Of a DNA stretch of 64,000 nucleotides, positions 1 to 8,946 are shown in pieces (within the stretch, counting starts at the first letter, position 1; the number at the start of each line of letters is the position of its first letter). The notes beneath the pieces were generated by a model. The model was not told where the DNA came from. It did not search any database and worked only from the letters and a program-made list of their open reading frames with translations. Location: NCBI RefSeq assembly GCF_020524585.1, contig NZ_JAIVLK010000011.1, forward strand, positions 1 through 64,000. The letters are read 5' to 3'. This DNA is from Celeribacter naphthalenivorans. GTDB lineage: Bacteria > Pseudomonadota > Alphaproteobacteria > Rhodobacterales > Rhodobacteraceae. The translations under genes and the position numbers were made by a program.

Positions 1-221
1 AACCAATAAATACCGATAAGTAACAGATAGTTAAGCGCCTCCCCCGGGAGAATTTTGTCGTTTCAAATTGCCGAAACGCACACAGCCAAAATCAAAATCG
101 CATACATAGTGGCAGGCCGGCAACAAGCTTCCCTCACGTCACCTCCGCGCACACCAAGGTGTATGTCTTTGCGTCTCCGCACAGCTACTATGACCGCGAG
201 TGATATTGTGAATACGGGGGA
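1..221. other. Intergenic region upstream of the Ig-repeat surface protein
   Basis: I see no convincing gene here. At 39-50 there is a short hairpin (CTCCC, CC, GGGAG) followed by AATTTT, which may be a weak terminator for a gene left of the window. The string CTCCCCCGGGAGAATTTTG at 39-57 closely resembles one on the minus strand near 15,081-15,100 (CTCCCCCGGGATATTTTG), so it may be a family-specific extragenic motif. The promoter of the 222 gene must lie in the remainder, but no clear -35/-10 pair stands out. Confidence 0.4.
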
Positions 222-3200
222 ATGGGTGTGAACACCTATTATCGAAAAATTAAGCAAACAGCAGGGTTGGCTCTGTTTGGAGTTTTGGCAACGGCGGGCG
301 CGTCGCAAGCGATGAATGTCAATAATGTCCGCCTTTTTACTGACGGCGACTGCGGTGGATCAAGCCCGTCGACCTTTCTCATCAGCGTTCAGGGAAACGC
401 CGGGGAGTTTCCAGATCAGGATGTTCTGATCGATTTTGGTGGAGGTAATACGCAGTATTATGACGCCCATATGTGGTATGTCATGGATGCCACGAACAAG
501 ATCATCGGCACCACTTACGGGAATAATTTTGCAACAAATACAGGAGTCTACGGAGACTCCTTCTTCTCGGTCAACATGCGTCCGTCGGTCACAGGCAACT
601 TCACCGTTGCGCTTCAGGACGAGGCGGATGGCACGGCGGATCAATCCCTTGGCGCGACTTATGTCGCGGGTTCGGGACAGCGGGCATCGACGTCATTTAA
701 CGCCGCCGCACTAGACGCGGATTGTGTGCCCTCTGCGCCGTCAGACAGCGAACAACCCGTCGTCACAGTCCCCTCGAACATCACTGTCTCGACGGATACG
801 GGCGTGGCAACGGCCGTCGTCAACTATGCGACGATCACGGCGACCGACAATGTGGGTGTGACCTCTGGGCCGACGCTGACCGCGGGGCTTGCCTCCGGGG
901 CAGCCTTCCCCCTCGGAACCACCACGGTAACCTATGAGGCCTCGGATGCCGCAGGCAACACCGGCAGTGCCAGCTTTACGGTGACGGTCGAGGACAATGA
1001 GGCGCCTGTCATTCGCCCGATCGCGCCTTTGACACTGGAGGCCGAGCCTGCGGGAACGCGCCAACTCGGTTTTTCCACCCTTGTCGATGATAACGTCGAC
1101 ACGGGTTTGGTGCCGGTGTTCTCATTGAATGGTTCTGTCATCACAAGCCCTTATGCCTTCCCCATCGGGACCAATGTGATCAAAATAAACGCCACGGACA
1201 CGGCAGGAAATGATGCGTCCGAGGTCGAGTTCATCTTTACCGTGACGCCCGGCACGCTTCCGGATGCGCCAGTATTGACCACCTCCGACATCAACGCCAA
1301 CCGGTCGATGACAATCGCGGGAACCGCTGTTGCTGACGGTCTCGTGACGGTCACATTCCCGGACAGCACCAATCAGCAGGTGACCGCCACAGGAGGCGTG
1401 TTCTCGGTGACATCTGCAGCGGATATGCAGGGAGGGACCGTCTCTGTGACGGTGAAGGATACCCGCGGATACACCTCGCTGCCGGCGACGGTCGATCTCT
1501 ATCCTGATTACGTTCAGCCCACAGTGAGCTTGAGCACGGCAGCGGCTTTGACGTCCGGACCCTTCGAAGTGACCGCCAGCTTTAGCGAAGATGTCACGGG
1601 GTTCGACCTGTCACACGTCGTGGTCGGAAATGGTGCGGCGTCGGCTCTGATCTCTGACACCGCCTCGAGCTATCGCTTCACCGTGACGCCCGCAGCGGAT
1701 GGTACGGTGACGGTCGATGTGACCGCTGCCGCCGCGCAGGATGCGGCGTCGAACGATAGCTTGGCGGCGACGCAGTTGAGCGTGACTTCGGACAGCACAG
1801 CGCCGACGGTGACGCTCTCGGGCCCGGCAACTCCGCCGTCCGGTCCGTTCGAAGTGACTGCCAGCTTTAGCGAAGACGTCACGGGGTTCGACCTGTCGCA
1901 TGTCGTGGTCGGCAATGGGGCGGCGTCGGCTCTGATCGCGGACACCGCCTCGAGCTATCGCTTCACCGTGACGCCCGCAGCCGATGGCGTGGTGACGGTC
2001 GACGTGACCGCCGCTGCTGCGCAGGATGCGGCGTCGAACGACAGCTTGGCGGCGACACAGCTGAGCGTGACTTCGGACAGCACAGCGCCGACGGTGACGC
2101 TCTCGGGCCCGGCAACTCCGCCGTCTGGTCCGTTTGAGATGACCGCCAGCTTTAGCGAAGACGTCACGGGGTTTGAACTTTCTGATGTTCTGGTGACGGC
2201 TGGTGTTGCGTCGGCCCTCATTGCGGACACCGCCTCGAGCTATCGCTTCACAGTCACGCCGGATTTGGGCGCGCCTGTCGTGATCGACATCGCAAGTGGC
2301 GCGGCAGAAGACATCGCCGGGAACCTGAGCGAAGCTGCCTCGAGTTTTATCATCGACACGGCCTCGCCCTTGACTGTGTTTGACGAGAATGAAGAGGTCA
2401 TTCGCGAGATCGTTCAGAGCATTGCCGTTGCCTCCACCCGCGAACGCCTTTTGGTGCGGGAAGGTATGATGGCCGATGCCCGGGGGCGCTTTATCAGGGA
2501 TCGCTCCGGGAGCGGGGCTGAAACTTCGCGTGGCGGGTTTAATGGCTCTGCTACAGACGGCTCTGTGATGATGAGCGGGTATTACGGTCTGAGCCACGGC
2601 GACGCCGACGGTGGGGTTCGCCGGTTGGTGTTCGGCGAGTTCAATATCAGCAAAACCAGCGATGAGATCACCACGGGCACGCTGTCTGGGACGGCGGCTT
2701 GGGAAAAACTGGTCTTTGGCAAAACGCTGGCCGGTGTGTTCCTCTCTGCCGATGTGAGCAACGCCAACATCGATGCGACCTTTGAGGGCTCTCAATTGTC
2801 CTTCGGCGCGAGTGCCGGGGCCTATGCCGTGACGGAGTTGCGGGAAAATCTGTTCCTCGACGGCTATCTGTCCGTCGGCATGGGGACGCATGATCTCGAT
2901 ATGAGCAACGGCATTCTGGACCTCTCATCGGAGTATACCACCCGAAATGCCGAGGCCGGTGTGACCCTTTCTGGCACGGTGGACGGCAAAGGGTTCCAGC
3001 TGCGCCCTGCGCTTTCGGCGTCTTACGGATATGTCGATCTCGGCAATATCGGGATGACGGGCACGGCCTATGGTCTGGTCGATGACACGCTTGTCTTGGA
3101 TGCGGGCCATGTCTCTGTGGGGCGTTTGAGCTTTGTCCCCGAATTCATCGTTCCGCTTGATGGCTTGAGTGCCGAGCTGACCCAAACCTCTTTTGCGCTT

Positions 3201-3389
3201 CAGCCGAAGCTGAGCTGTGAGTGGGTCGATATGGGCACAACAGAGGAAGATTGCGGTGCCGGGCTAGGCCTGTCGATCATGTCTGTCGATACCGACAGTG
3301 GTGCCCGGTTCAACGCCGAATACGCCTATGAAAAGATCGGATCGGTTGAAACCACATCGGTTAGCATGAAGCTGGTCTTCGAATTCTGA
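222..3389 (+). CDS. Secreted HYR/Ig-like repeat protein with C-terminal outer-membrane beta-barrel
   Basis: This 1055-residue protein probably displays an Ig-like stalk on the cell surface. It starts with a Sec signal peptide (residues 1-30, ending GASQA). Residues about 175-262 resemble a HYR domain (DAAGNTGSASFTVTVEDNEAP), followed by a second HYR-like stretch to about 345 and an Ig-like domain (about 346-430). Three near-identical 95-residue Ig-like repeats follow (about 433-716). The last 270 or so residues alternate polar and hydrophobic positions and end in VSMKLVFEF, the aromatic-terminated beta-signature of an outer-membrane barrel, so an autotransporter-like topology is likely. A GGGG run precedes the ATG; the in-frame GTG at 228 is an alternative start. 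It is monocistronic with its own terminator. An adhesin role is inference; no ligand or enzymatic motif was recognised. Confidence 0.75.
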   Translation: MGVNTYYRKIKQTAGLALFGVLATAGASQAMNVNNVRLFTDGDCGGSSPSTFLISVQGNAGEFPDQDVLIDFGGGNTQYYDAHMWYVMDATNKIIGTTYGNNFATNTGVYGDSFFSVNMRPSVTGNFTVALQDEADGTADQSLGATYVAGSGQRASTSFNAAALDADCVPSAPSDSEQPVVTVPSNITVSTDTGVATAVVNYATITATDNVGVTSGPTLTAGLASGAAFPLGTTTVTYEASDAAGNTGSASFTVTVEDNEAPVIRPIAPLTLEAEPAGTRQLGFSTLVDDNVDTGLVPVFSLNGSVITSPYAFPIGTNVIKINATDTAGNDASEVEFIFTVTPGTLPDAPVLTTSDINANRSMTIAGTAVADGLVTVTFPDSTNQQVTATGGVFSVTSAADMQGGTVSVTVKDTRGYTSLPATVDLYPDYVQPTVSLSTAAALTSGPFEVTASFSEDVTGFDLSHVVVGNGAASALISDTASSYRFTVTPAADGTVTVDVTAAAAQDAASNDSLAATQLSVTSDSTAPTVTLSGPATPPSGPFEVTASFSEDVTGFDLSHVVVGNGAASALIADTASSYRFTVTPAADGVVTVDVTAAAAQDAASNDSLAATQLSVTSDSTAPTVTLSGPATPPSGPFEMTASFSEDVTGFELSDVLVTAGVASALIADTASSYRFTVTPDLGAPVVIDIASGAAEDIAGNLSEAASSFIIDTASPLTVFDENEEVIREIVQSIAVASTRERLLVREGMMADARGRFIRDRSGSGAETSRGGFNGSATDGSVMMSGYYGLSHGDADGGVRRLVFGEFNISKTSDEITTGTLSGTAAWEKLVFGKTLAGVFLSADVSNANIDATFEGSQLSFGASAGAYAVTELRENLFLDGYLSVGMGTHDLDMSNGILDLSSEYTTRNAEAGVTLSGTVDGKGFQLRPALSASYGYVDLGNIGMTGTAYGLVDDTLVLDAGHVSVGRLSFVPEFIVPLDGLSAELTQTSFALQPKLSCEWVDMGTTEEDCGAGLGLSIMSVDTDSGARFNAEYAYEKIGSVETTSVSMKLVFEF
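1518..2366 (+). repeat. Three tandem 285-bp repeats encoding Ig-like domains
   Basis: Repeat units begin at about 1518, 1803 and 2088, exactly 285 bp (95 codons) apart. The first two are nearly identical over their full length (core protein motif SGPFEVTASFSEDVTGFDL). The third diverges in its second half (ELSDVLVTAGVASALIADTA, then a different C-terminal part) and ends near 2366. High identity at the DNA level suggests recent duplication or ongoing homogenisation. Copy number could change by recombination. Confidence 0.9.
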
Positions 3390-3417
3390 TCGGTCTGAAA
3401 TAGGTCCTGAAAATGAG

Positions 3418-3450
3418 AAACGCGCCAGAGATAATCTGGCGCGTTTTTTT
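3418..3450 (+). terminator. Rho-independent terminator after the Ig-repeat gene
   Basis: A perfect 9-bp stem CGCGCCAGA / TCTGGCGCG (3421-3429 with 3435-3443) with loop GATAA is followed by seven T residues. The stem extends with flanking AAA/TTT, so it can also terminate weakly on the minus strand and serve the convergent dehydrogenase gene. Confidence 0.92.
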
Positions 3451-3527
3451 GTGCGTGTCCCCAAATGTCGTTCAGCCGAAGGGGATATGTGCTGGCCTGT
3501 CGCGAGAACCGGCCAGCGTCCGTGGGA

Positions 3528-5936
3528 TCACCCCTGCGGCAGGGCGTAGGCGATCAGGTAGTCCCCGCGATCCGGCGACTGACGGGCACCGCCAGCGGAG
3601 ATCACGATGTACTGACGCCCGTCTTCCTGAGACACGTAGGAGATCGGCGTGCCTTGCGAGCCAACCGGCAGGCGGACTTTCCAGACCTCTTTGCCGGTCG
3701 CGCTGTCAAAGGCACGCAGCCAGTAGTCTTGCGTGGCAGCAAAGAAGACCAGACCGCCCTGCGTCGACAGAGACCCGCCGATGGTCGGCATGCCCACAGG
3801 CATCGGGAGACGCATCTTCATGCCGAAGAGAACCGTGTCCTGAACCGTGCCAAGCGGCGCTTCCCACGCAACGGACTGCGTGTCGAGATTGACAGCGGTC
3901 AGCGTGCCGAACGGCGGTTCCTGACAGGGAATGCCCAGCGGCGAGAGGAAGCGGTTTTTGTTGACGGAGTAGGGCGTGCCTTTGAGCGGAACGCCACCCA
4001 TCACGGTGTTAACGGCTTCGGAGCCATTGGAGGCCGCAGCATCCGGGTCCTGTTCCATCATATGCACCCAGAGGCCCAGACGCATGTCGTTGATGAAGAT
4101 GGTGTTCGCGGTCGGGTCATAGGACAGACCGCCCCAGTTCATCCCGCCAAGCGAGCCCGGGAAGGACAGCGAATAATCGGTGTCCGGCGCGGTGTAGAGA
4201 CCCTCGTAGCGATAGCCTTTGAAAATCACACGACACATCAGCTGATCGAACGGGGTTGCGCCCCACATGTCTTTCTCGGTCAGATGCGGCGCACCGATTT
4301 GCGGCATGCCAACGGAGAGCGGCTGTTTCAGGGCGTATTTCTCGCCCGGAATGGTCGCCGGTTTGACGTCGATCTCTTCGACCTCGGTCAGAGGCTGACC
4401 CGTCGCACGGTCGAGCACAAAGATCTGTCCGGCTTTGGTGCCAAAGATCAGCGCAGGTGTACCTTTGAAGTCGATCAGCGTCGGCTGCATCGGCACGTCA
4501 AAGTCCCACAGATCGTGGTGCACGGTCTGATAGACCCATTTCTCGTCACCGGTGGTGGCATCGAGGGCGAGGATGGAGGCGCCGTATTTCTCGTCTTCCG
4601 GCGTGCGTTCCACACCCCAGAGGTCGATGGCGGCGTTGCCGACCGGCATGAACACGGTGTTGCTTGCCGCGTCATAGGTCATCGGCGCCCAGACGTTCGG
4701 CGTGGACCGCGTATAGGCCGAGCCATCGGCAGGCGCATTGCGATCTTCGGGGTTGCCCGGATCGAAAGCCCATTTCATCTCGCCGGTGATGGCGTCAAAG
4801 CCACGCATTACACCGCCCGGCATATCGAGCGCCACGTTGTCGGCGACACGACCACCCACAACGATGGTGGAGCCCGCGAGAAGCGGCGGAGAGGTCAGCG
4901 AGTAGAGCGGCGCTTGCGCGTCCCCCAGACCCTGTTTCAGGTCGATCATGCCCGCGTCACCAAAGGTTTCGCAAAGCGCGCCGGTTTCGGCATCCAAAGC
5001 CACGAGCACCGCGTCGATGGTGTTCATGTAGATGCGTCTCTCACAGGCAGCGCCTTCCGGCAGGTTGAACGGGGTCACAGGTGTTGCGCCTTCGACGGTC
5101 GGCTGTTCGAGCGGAATAGACGTGTCGAGATAGGCCAGACCGCGACACCGCACCCAGGTGCGGGTGTCGGTCGGGAAATCATGACGCCAGTTCTCTTCGC
5201 CGGTCGTCGCGTTCACGGAGATCACGATGTTATTGGGCGAACAGAAATAGAGGTCTTCACCGACTTGCAGCGGGGTGCCCTGATCCTCGGAGCCGCCGCC
5301 ATTGGGGGAGTCCGGAATGTCGCCAGTGCGGAAGGTCCAAGCGATCTCAAGCTCGTCGACGTTGTCGGGCGTGATCTGATCCAGCGCCGCAAAACGCGTG
5401 GCGTCGGGCGTAGAGCCATAGCTGCTCCAGTCCGTCGGCGCGCCTTCGGCGACGGGTGTTTCCCCCGAAGCGATCTCGAAATTATGCTGGCCATGCGGCT
5501 GGAACATGCCCCAGACCATGCCCAGAACGACAACCAGAGACACCGCGGCAATGCCGAGGAACGGTCCCGTCATCGGCGCACGACCGGCGCGTTTGAGCGT
5601 CAGCGGGTGCAGCGCCATCATGAGCATGAAGATGATCAGGAAGGTAAAGATCCGGGCGTGCAGCGGCCAGAAATCGAGGCCCGCTTCCCAGAACGCCCAA
5701 ATCACGGTGAGGGCAAAGGCGATGACGTAGATGAATGTGCCGCTCGGCGAGCCGCGCATGATCTGAACGCCGGAGGCCACAAGTGCGAGGCCCATGAGCA
5801 GATAATACCAGCTGCCGCCGCGCGTGATCAGCATCACGCCGCCACCAGCCAGCCCGAGACCCACCAGCGCCAATACTGCGCCAAGCAGGACGAGCAGCCA
5901 TGTCCATGACTGCTTCGAGGAGGTTTCTTCGGTCAT
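3528..5936 (-). CDS. gcd: Membrane-bound PQQ-dependent dehydrogenase, glucose/quinate/shikimate family
   Basis: This 802-residue quinoprotein has the size of E. coli Gcd (796). Residues about 15-145 form five hydrophobic membrane segments; the rest is the periplasmic PQQ beta-propeller beginning DWSSYGSTPDATRFAALDQI. Family landmarks include HHDLWDFDVPMQPTLIDF, GTKAGQIFVLDRATG and PGSLGGMNWGGL; by recollection of E. coli Gcd the Asp in WDFD and the Lys in TKAG correspond to the catalytic Asp and PQQ-contacting Lys. It oxidises an aldose or cyclic polyol in the periplasm and passes electrons to ubiquinone. The exact substrate (glucose, quinate or shikimate) cannot be read from sequence. The ATG is preceded by AGGA. 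No PQQ biosynthesis genes lie in the window. The convergent terminator at 3418-3450 marks its 3' side. Confidence 0.88.
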   Translation of the reverse strand: MTEETSSKQSWTWLLVLLGAVLALVGLGLAGGGVMLITRGGSWYYLLMGLALVASGVQIMRGSPSGTFIYVIAFALTVIWAFWEAGLDFWPLHARIFTFLIIFMLMMALHPLTLKRAGRAPMTGPFLGIAAVSLVVVLGMVWGMFQPHGQHNFEIASGETPVAEGAPTDWSSYGSTPDATRFAALDQITPDNVDELEIAWTFRTGDIPDSPNGGGSEDQGTPLQVGEDLYFCSPNNIVISVNATTGEENWRHDFPTDTRTWVRCRGLAYLDTSIPLEQPTVEGATPVTPFNLPEGAACERRIYMNTIDAVLVALDAETGALCETFGDAGMIDLKQGLGDAQAPLYSLTSPPLLAGSTIVVGGRVADNVALDMPGGVMRGFDAITGEMKWAFDPGNPEDRNAPADGSAYTRSTPNVWAPMTYDAASNTVFMPVGNAAIDLWGVERTPEDEKYGASILALDATTGDEKWVYQTVHHDLWDFDVPMQPTLIDFKGTPALIFGTKAGQIFVLDRATGQPLTEVEEIDVKPATIPGEKYALKQPLSVGMPQIGAPHLTEKDMWGATPFDQLMCRVIFKGYRYEGLYTAPDTDYSLSFPGSLGGMNWGGLSYDPTANTIFINDMRLGLWVHMMEQDPDAAASNGSEAVNTVMGGVPLKGTPYSVNKNRFLSPLGIPCQEPPFGTLTAVNLDTQSVAWEAPLGTVQDTVLFGMKMRLPMPVGMPTIGGSLSTQGGLVFFAATQDYWLRAFDSATGKEVWKVRLPVGSQGTPISYVSQEDGRQYIVISAGGARQSPDRGDYLIAYALPQG

Positions 5937-6091
5937 TTCGTTTCCTAAGAGACAGTGTTTTCACTGTTATCTGAACCGCGTCGAACGATCGCCCCTCCTC
6001 CCCAAGACGATCACGTGGCACAAATGAACACCGCGCTCTTCTCACGTGCGGCAAGTTGCCTCAAGGTCAAGAAACGAACATTGGTGTGCGC

Positions 6092-6107
6092 TAACATGCA
6101 CATGTTA
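6092..6107. promoter_or_regulatory. Palindromic operator candidate upstream of the PQQ dehydrogenase
   Basis: TAACATG-CA-CATGTTA is a perfect 7-bp inverted repeat with a 2-bp spacer, about 156 bp upstream of the dehydrogenase ATG, in the 319-bp gap between that gene and hemP. The symmetry suits a dimeric regulator. The rest of the gap (5937-6255) holds no gene. It also has an imperfect hairpin at 6186-6214 (GAGATG / CATCTC arms) which may end the hemP transcript but lacks a good U-tract. Confidence 0.45.
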
Positions 6108-6255
6108 ACGGATACCTGTGCGGAGACGGGACGCAGCCTCTCCTGTGGAGGGGCGTTCGCGCCCTACCCACGCGTCGCAATCGAAGAGATGAAGCGCAAA
6201 GCTTTTCTCATCTCCCCGAATGCGGGACGCATCTGGGCTTTCAGACGGTGTGCTG

Positions 6256-6456
6256 TCATTTGGTCAGGATCAGCTTTCCGGCGCGGGTGATGCGCAGGGT
6301 GTAAAGCTGGCCGTCCAAATTGATCTGGCGCGTGCTGCCATCGGCAATCAGGCTGCGGGCATCGACGGGGGGAAGTTGACCGGCGTCTGCGGTCATCGAA
6401 GTTACATGTGCGTTCATATCAGAGGCCTTTACGGTCTTGTCGGTTTCATCGGTCAT
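6256..6456 (-). CDS. hemP: Hemin uptake protein HemP
   Basis: This 66-residue protein has the HemP/HmuP family core: a DARSLIADGS segment followed by INLDGQLYTLRITRAGKLILTK, close to the family pattern ending RLTRxGKLILTK. In related bacteria HemP/HmuP acts with haem-uptake genes, and in some it is a transcriptional activator of the haem receptor gene. Here no receptor, hmuSTUV or tonB gene is adjacent, so it stands alone between the PQQ dehydrogenase and an efflux operon. A hairpin (ACCCGC/GCGGGT, 6461-6479) lies 4 nt upstream of the start codon and may partly mask the ribosome-binding site. Iron control is expected from the family but no convincing Fur or Irr box was seen. Confidence 0.85.
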   Translation of the reverse strand: MTDETDKTVKASDMNAHVTSMTADAGQLPPVDARSLIADGSTRQINLDGQLYTLRITRAGKLILTK

Positions 6457-6802
6457 ATTGACCCGCCTGCCTTGCGGGTGGGCGGTGCGTTTATCGCGCG
6501 GTTAAAATCACCAAGACTGGCTGGACGTGTCTCGTCTCTGCTTGCCAAGGATGCCGCGCTGTCCACGCGACTCGCCGAAATGCTTCGGTCCTTGTCTCTG
6601 GATATTAAACCTTAGTTTTTCTGTCAACTTTATCTGTAGGTGAAATTTTAAAAGATCTCGGAGAGCATCGCGTACACAAAAGGAAATGCGATTAAATTTA
6701 ATATTGACGGAAGTGTCATTTCTAATGTTTGAAAGATATAGACCAAAGTGCATATCAAGGCGACGGCCAATGTTGCGGCCGCGAAAATGTCAGGAGACGG
6801 AC
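6457..6802. promoter_or_regulatory. Divergent promoter region between hemP and the RND efflux operon
   Basis: This 346-bp region is clearly more AT-rich than its surroundings from about 6600. It contains a perfect 12-bp palindrome ATTAAATTTAAT (6691-6702), a TTGACG -35-like element at 6704-6709 without a clear -10 at proper spacing, and a ribosome-binding AGGAG at 6792-6796 serving the ATG at 6803. It should hold the hemP promoter and the efflux operon promoter, and probably the operator of the TetR regulator encoded at the operon's end. Elements are suggestive only. Confidence 0.4.
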
Positions 6803-7870
6803 ATGATCCCGCGAAAGACAGTTGGAAAAACAGTCGGATGGCTCGCGATGGCGTTGCTGCCCATCTCCGCTTTCGCGGAAACGCCTGTGGTCGTCGAACT
6901 GATCAAGGCTCAGTCGCACCCCATCGAACAGGAATTGCGATTGGTGGGATCGGTCGAGGCCTCCGACAGCTTTCCGGCGTCGTTTCGGCGCGGTGGCCAG
7001 ATCGACGTGTTCAACGCCGAGATCGGCATGCATTTCAAAGCAGGCGAGGTGATCGCCCGGATCGATCCGACCAATATTGTGGCCGAGCTGGACGCAGCCG
7101 AGGCCAATCTCGATGCCGCAGAGGCCGCTCTTGTTCAGGCGGATCAGGCGCGCACCCGTGCTCAGAGCCTTTTGGATCGCGGCGTCGGCACACAGGCGCA
7201 ATATGACGAAGCGCAGCAAAGCTATCTGGCCGCAAAAGCCACGCGGGATCAGGCCGCAGCGCTTTTGGAAACGGCGGAACAGGCTAATGACGACACGATT
7301 CTACGTGCGGATCGCGACGTGATCGTAACGGATCGTTTTGTGGACCTTGGCGAGGTGGTCTCCGCCGGCAAAGCCGTGGTGCAGCTCGCGCCAGAAGGCG
7401 ACTTGCAGGCCATTTTCCTCGCCCCCGATGCGGCCGGTCTGTCGCGGATGCGCGGGCGCGAGGTCGAGCTGGACCCGAACGGCCCGCTGCCGCCTTTCGT
7501 CGCGACGGTCACAGAGGTTTTGCCCGTCTTGAACGCCACCGGGACCGTCGAAATCCGTGCCGATATTCCGGTCGAACGGACCGAAGACATCCCCATCGGC
7601 ACGTCGATTTCCGGTCGCGCTGCGGTCATGACGGACACCCGGATCGTTCTGCCCTGGACGGCCCTGAGCGCCAATGCCGAGGGGCCAGCCGTCTGGCGGG
7701 TCGACCCCGTTGGTTTCACCGTCTCCCTGACGCCGGTGACGATTGCGGGCTATGACGATACGCAAATCGAATTGTCGGATGGGCTGAATGACGGCGATCT
7801 TGTCGTCGGTGCCGGATCGCATCTTTTGTATGACGGGCGTGCCGTCCAGACCATGGAGGCGACACAATGA
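6803..7870 (+). CDS. RND efflux periplasmic adaptor subunit (first of two)
   Basis: This 355-residue membrane-fusion (HlyD/AcrA-like) protein links an inner-membrane RND pump to an outer-membrane channel. It has a signal peptide (LAMALLPISAFA, cut near residue 25), then a barrel-sandwich half (IGMHFKAGEVIARIDPTNI), an alanine-rich alpha-hairpin (about 95-170), the second lipoyl half (FVDLGEVVSAGKAVVQL) and beta-barrel and membrane-proximal domains. The start is set at the ATG at 6803 because AGGAG lies 6 nt upstream and a signal peptide follows at once; a longer in-frame reading from 6686 adds an Arg-rich, signal-less leader. It is the first gene of a four-gene operon with ATGA overlaps. Confidence 0.85.
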   Translation: MIPRKTVGKTVGWLAMALLPISAFAETPVVVELIKAQSHPIEQELRLVGSVEASDSFPASFRRGGQIDVFNAEIGMHFKAGEVIARIDPTNIVAELDAAEANLDAAEAALVQADQARTRAQSLLDRGVGTQAQYDEAQQSYLAAKATRDQAAALLETAEQANDDTILRADRDVIVTDRFVDLGEVVSAGKAVVQLAPEGDLQAIFLAPDAAGLSRMRGREVELDPNGPLPPFVATVTEVLPVLNATGTVEIRADIPVERTEDIPIGTSISGRAAVMTDTRIVLPWTALSANAEGPAVWRVDPVGFTVSLTPVTIAGYDDTQIELSDGLNDGDLVVGAGSHLLYDGRAVQTMEATQ

Positions 7871-8946
7871 AAAGGATCGTTTTGAGCCTTTGTCTCTGCC
7901 TCGCCTCGCCAATGTTTGCCGCAGGTTCGGCTCAAACCTCCGAAGTCGTGGTCGAGGGGGTGCGCCCGGTCGTCACGGAATTCATTTCTGCAAATCCAGT
8001 CGAAGAGCGTCAGTTCTCCGGCGTGATCCGGGGCGAAGATGTCGCCGCTCTGGCGTTTCAGACCAGCGGGCGTTTGGCCGCGATGAATGTCGAGGCGGGG
8101 GACCGGATCAAGGCGGGGCAGGGGCTTGCGACGCTGGATCAGATCACGTTGGCGCAAGATGTTGCGGTGGCTGAGGCGGCTCTGTCCTCGGCCGAGGCGC
8201 AGGCGGAATTTGCGCAGTCGCAATATGATCGTGTTGCGGCGCTTTTGGCCCGCAATGTCGCCACCACGGCCCAGATCGAGGCGGCGCGTGCCGCCCGCGA
8301 TGCCGCCGTGGCTCAGGCGGAAAGTGCCCGCGCCGATCTGGTCCGCGCGCGCGAGGCGGCTGGCTATGGCCAATTGATCGCGCCGCGTGACGGCATCGTT
8401 TTGAGCACGGATGTCGAACCGGGCACGATGGTCAGCCCGGGTGTAAGCGTGATGGAAATCGCCGACCCTATGGGGCGTGAGGCGATCATCGATGTGGCGG
8501 AAAGCTTTGCCACGATCATCCCAGCGCATGCGCGTTTCACGGTCTATCACCGCGCCGAAGGCGTGGCGCCGGTCGAAGCGGAGCTGAGCGTCATCGAACC
8601 TGTTGCTGAGACCAGCCTCGACACGCGGCGGCTGCGTCTGATCCTGATCGACCCGCCGGAGGACTATCGCATCGGTACCTTGATCACCGCGAGTTACAAC
8701 AGCGACAGAGCGCCCGTGATGACCCTGTCGCAAACGGCGATTGGCGGAACGGCTGAGGCACCGGGCGTTTGGCGCGTCACGACAGAGGGCGACACGCGGG
8801 TCGCGCATTTCACACCCGTCACGTTGGGTGCCGAGGTTGGGGATCGCATCGTGATCACAGAAGGCCTCGCAGAAGGCGATGAGATCATCACGCACGGGGT
8901 TCACGGATTGGAAGACGGCCAAGAGGTCGGGGAGCGTTTGCAATGA
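7867..8946 (+). CDS. RND efflux periplasmic adaptor subunit (second of two)
   Basis: This second membrane-fusion protein has 359 residues with a signal peptide (LSLCLCLASPMFAAGSA). It shows the same domain order as its neighbour: lipoyl halves (VEAGDRIKAGQGLATLDQ and LSTDVEPGTMVSPGVSVMEI) flanking an Ala-rich coiled-coil hairpin (about 95-160), then beta-barrel and C-terminal domains. Its ATG overlaps the stop of the first adaptor (ATGA), and its own stop overlaps the pump's start the same way, so translation is coupled. Paired adaptors before one pump suggest either a hetero-oligomeric adaptor ring or alternative complexes. Confidence 0.85.
   Translation: MKRIVLSLCLCLASPMFAAGSAQTSEVVVEGVRPVVTEFISANPVEERQFSGVIRGEDVAALAFQTSGRLAAMNVEAGDRIKAGQGLATLDQITLAQDVAVAEAALSSAEAQAEFAQSQYDRVAALLARNVATTAQIEAARAARDAAVAQAESARADLVRAREAAGYGQLIAPRDGIVLSTDVEPGTMVSPGVSVMEIADPMGREAIIDVAESFATIIPAHARFTVYHRAEGVAPVEAELSVIEPVAETSLDTRRLRLILIDPPEDYRIGTLITASYNSDRAPVMTLSQTAIGGTAEAPGVWRVTTEGDTRVAHFTPVTLGAEVGDRIVITEGLAEGDEIITHGVHGLEDGQEVGERLQ

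Noticed and set aside
1611-2891. A 426-codon minus-strand frame within the Ig-repeat gene
   Set aside because: It shows the repeat periodicity of the sense strand in Arg/His-rich form and has no domain or start context.
3465-5909. An 814-codon plus-strand frame opposite the PQQ dehydrogenase
   Set aside because: The minus-strand protein has complete quinoprotein motifs; the plus frame has an Arg/His-rich composition without recognisable domains and no ribosome-binding site.
6704-6740. A sigma-70 promoter (TTGACG plus an AT-rich -10) for the first RND operon
   Set aside because: No -10-like hexamer lies at 16-18 bp spacing, so only the region, not a promoter, is annotated.
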